7,073 nucleotides of DNA, from positions 1 to 7,073 of the forward strand of contig CAYUNW010000024.1 in NCBI GenBank assembly GCA_964446235.1, in the 5' to 3' direction. Positions 6,422-7,073 of the stretch are shown here, piece by piece. The DNA is from CAYUNW01 sp964446235 (GTDB taxonomy: Bacteria > Patescibacteriota > Microgenomatia > 2-02-FULL-39-11). The notes beneath the pieces were generated by a model. The model was not told the origin of the DNA, ran no database searches, and saw only the letters and a program-made list of their open reading frames with translations. The position numbers and the translations under genes are program-made. Numbering within the stretch: position 1 is the stretch's first letter; each line of letters starts with the position of its first letter.

Positions 6422-7073
6422 TTTTTTTAATAAAAGTTATATTTCCACAGAAAATACCAATATTTCCGATATTAAGTATATTTTTTCCAAGACCGACGAA
6501 ATGAAAAAAATTGTACAAAAAAAAGGCTGTAGTAATAGTTTAACGGGTAAAATATTGGCCGCACTTTTTTTTGAACCTTCAAGTAGAACATTTTCTTCTT
6601 TTATAACAGCCATGCAAAGACTAAGTGGAGGAATTATCCCCCTCAACGGTATGAAGCATACTTCGGTATCCAAAGGCGAAACTTTGGAGGATACTGTTAG
6701 AGTGTTTTCTAATTATGCGGATGTTTTAGTTATCCGTCATCCTGATCCTGGGTCTTTGCAAACTGCTTCTCAATACGCCAAAATACCCTTGATAAACGCC
6801 GGCGACGGAATAAACGAACATCCTACACAAGCATTGACTGATCTTTATACAATGGAAAAATATTTTGGAGTAATAAACAGTCAACATATTGTAATCATCG
6901 GTGATTTAGCCCACTATAGACCTACAAATTCGCTCTTAAAGCTCTTATGTAACTTTAAAAACATCAAAATCAGTCTGGCAACCCCCAAAGATGTTCCCAT
7001 TAGTGATGAAATCAGACGTGTTTTATTCAAAAACAAAATCAATTTTAAAGAATATCAGGCTTTTGATAGTATT
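6411..7073 (+). CDS. pyrB: Aspartate carbamoyltransferase catalytic chain (3' partial)
   Basis: The first 221 residues are present of a protein that is usually near 305-310 residues. It transfers the carbamoyl group from carbamoyl phosphate to aspartate, the committed step of pyrimidine synthesis. The carbamoyl-phosphate domain shows FFEPSSRTF (Ser57-Ser58-Arg59-Thr60, the STRT loop), Lys88 in SVSKGETLEDT (the E. coli Lys84 loop), Arg109-His110-Pro111, and INAGDGINEHPTQALTDLYT with His137 and Gln140. The aspartate domain begins with IGDLAHYRPTNSL. Arg170 matches E. coli Arg167, but the usual GRTVH that includes it reads YRPTN here. Ornithine carbamoyltransferase is disfavoured because the Lys loop and RHP/NAGDG signatures are those of ATCase. 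The ATG at 6411 gives an N-terminus of normal length; a later in-frame ATG (codon 31) would remove the first helix. No pyrI regulatory chain is visible before the window ends. Confidence 0.95.
   Translation, partial: MPNNFFNKSYISTENTNISDIKYIFSKTDEMKKIVQKKGCSNSLTGKILAALFFEPSSRTFSSFITAMQRLSGGIIPLNGMKHTSVSKGETLEDTVRVFSNYADVLVIRHPDPGSLQTASQYAKIPLINAGDGINEHPTQALTDLYTMEKYFGVINSQHIVIIGDLAHYRPTNSLLKLLCNFKNIKISLATPKDVPISDEIRRVLFKNKINFKEYQAFDSI

Overview
The window is AT-rich bacterial DNA packed with genes, all on the + strand. It holds the 3' end of an F-type ATP synthase operon (atpG partial, atpD, atpC), followed after only 8 bp by the first genes of de novo pyrimidine synthesis (carA, carB, pyrB partial). 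No stretch longer than 23 bp lacks a coding call. No tRNA, rRNA, mobile element, CRISPR array or phage gene was seen. Every complete gene ends in TAA and none has an in-frame TGA, so there is no sign of a reassigned UGA.

Region 1 (1-2068) encodes the ATP synthase F1 sector: the C-terminal helix of gamma, the complete catalytic beta subunit with intact Walker A, catalytic glutamate and Walker B residues, and a complete two-domain epsilon subunit. Region 2 (2077-7073) encodes the two subunits of carbamoyl phosphate synthetase and the first 221 residues of aspartate carbamoyltransferase. CarA makes ammonia from glutamine. CarB uses two ATP plus bicarbonate to make carbamoyl phosphate, and PyrB joins that to aspartate. 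carA/carB and carB/pyrB each overlap by exactly 11 nt, which suggests translational coupling. With an 8-bp gap between atpC and carA, the simplest reading is one transcript carrying both ATP production and an ATP-consuming biosynthetic pathway.

The organism cannot be fixed from this window. CarA, CarB and PyrB share many diagnostic residues with the eukaryotic CPS1/CAD family rather than with the E. coli enzymes. No gene start has a recognisable Shine-Dalgarno sequence. The contiguous atpG-D-C order argues against typical Bacteroidota, which usually split atpDC from the rest. A Candidate Phyla Radiation (Patescibacteria) genome is my best guess at moderate to low confidence.

The gene content itself is ordinary core metabolism, and I found no new system of the defence or mobile-element kind. 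The points most worth checking are the atp-car-pyr junction, the CAD-like character of the carbamoyl phosphate synthetase, a perfect GC-rich hairpin with an A8/T8 flank inside carA that coincides with an in-frame A_AAA_AAG slippery heptamer, and an altered active-site loop in PyrB.
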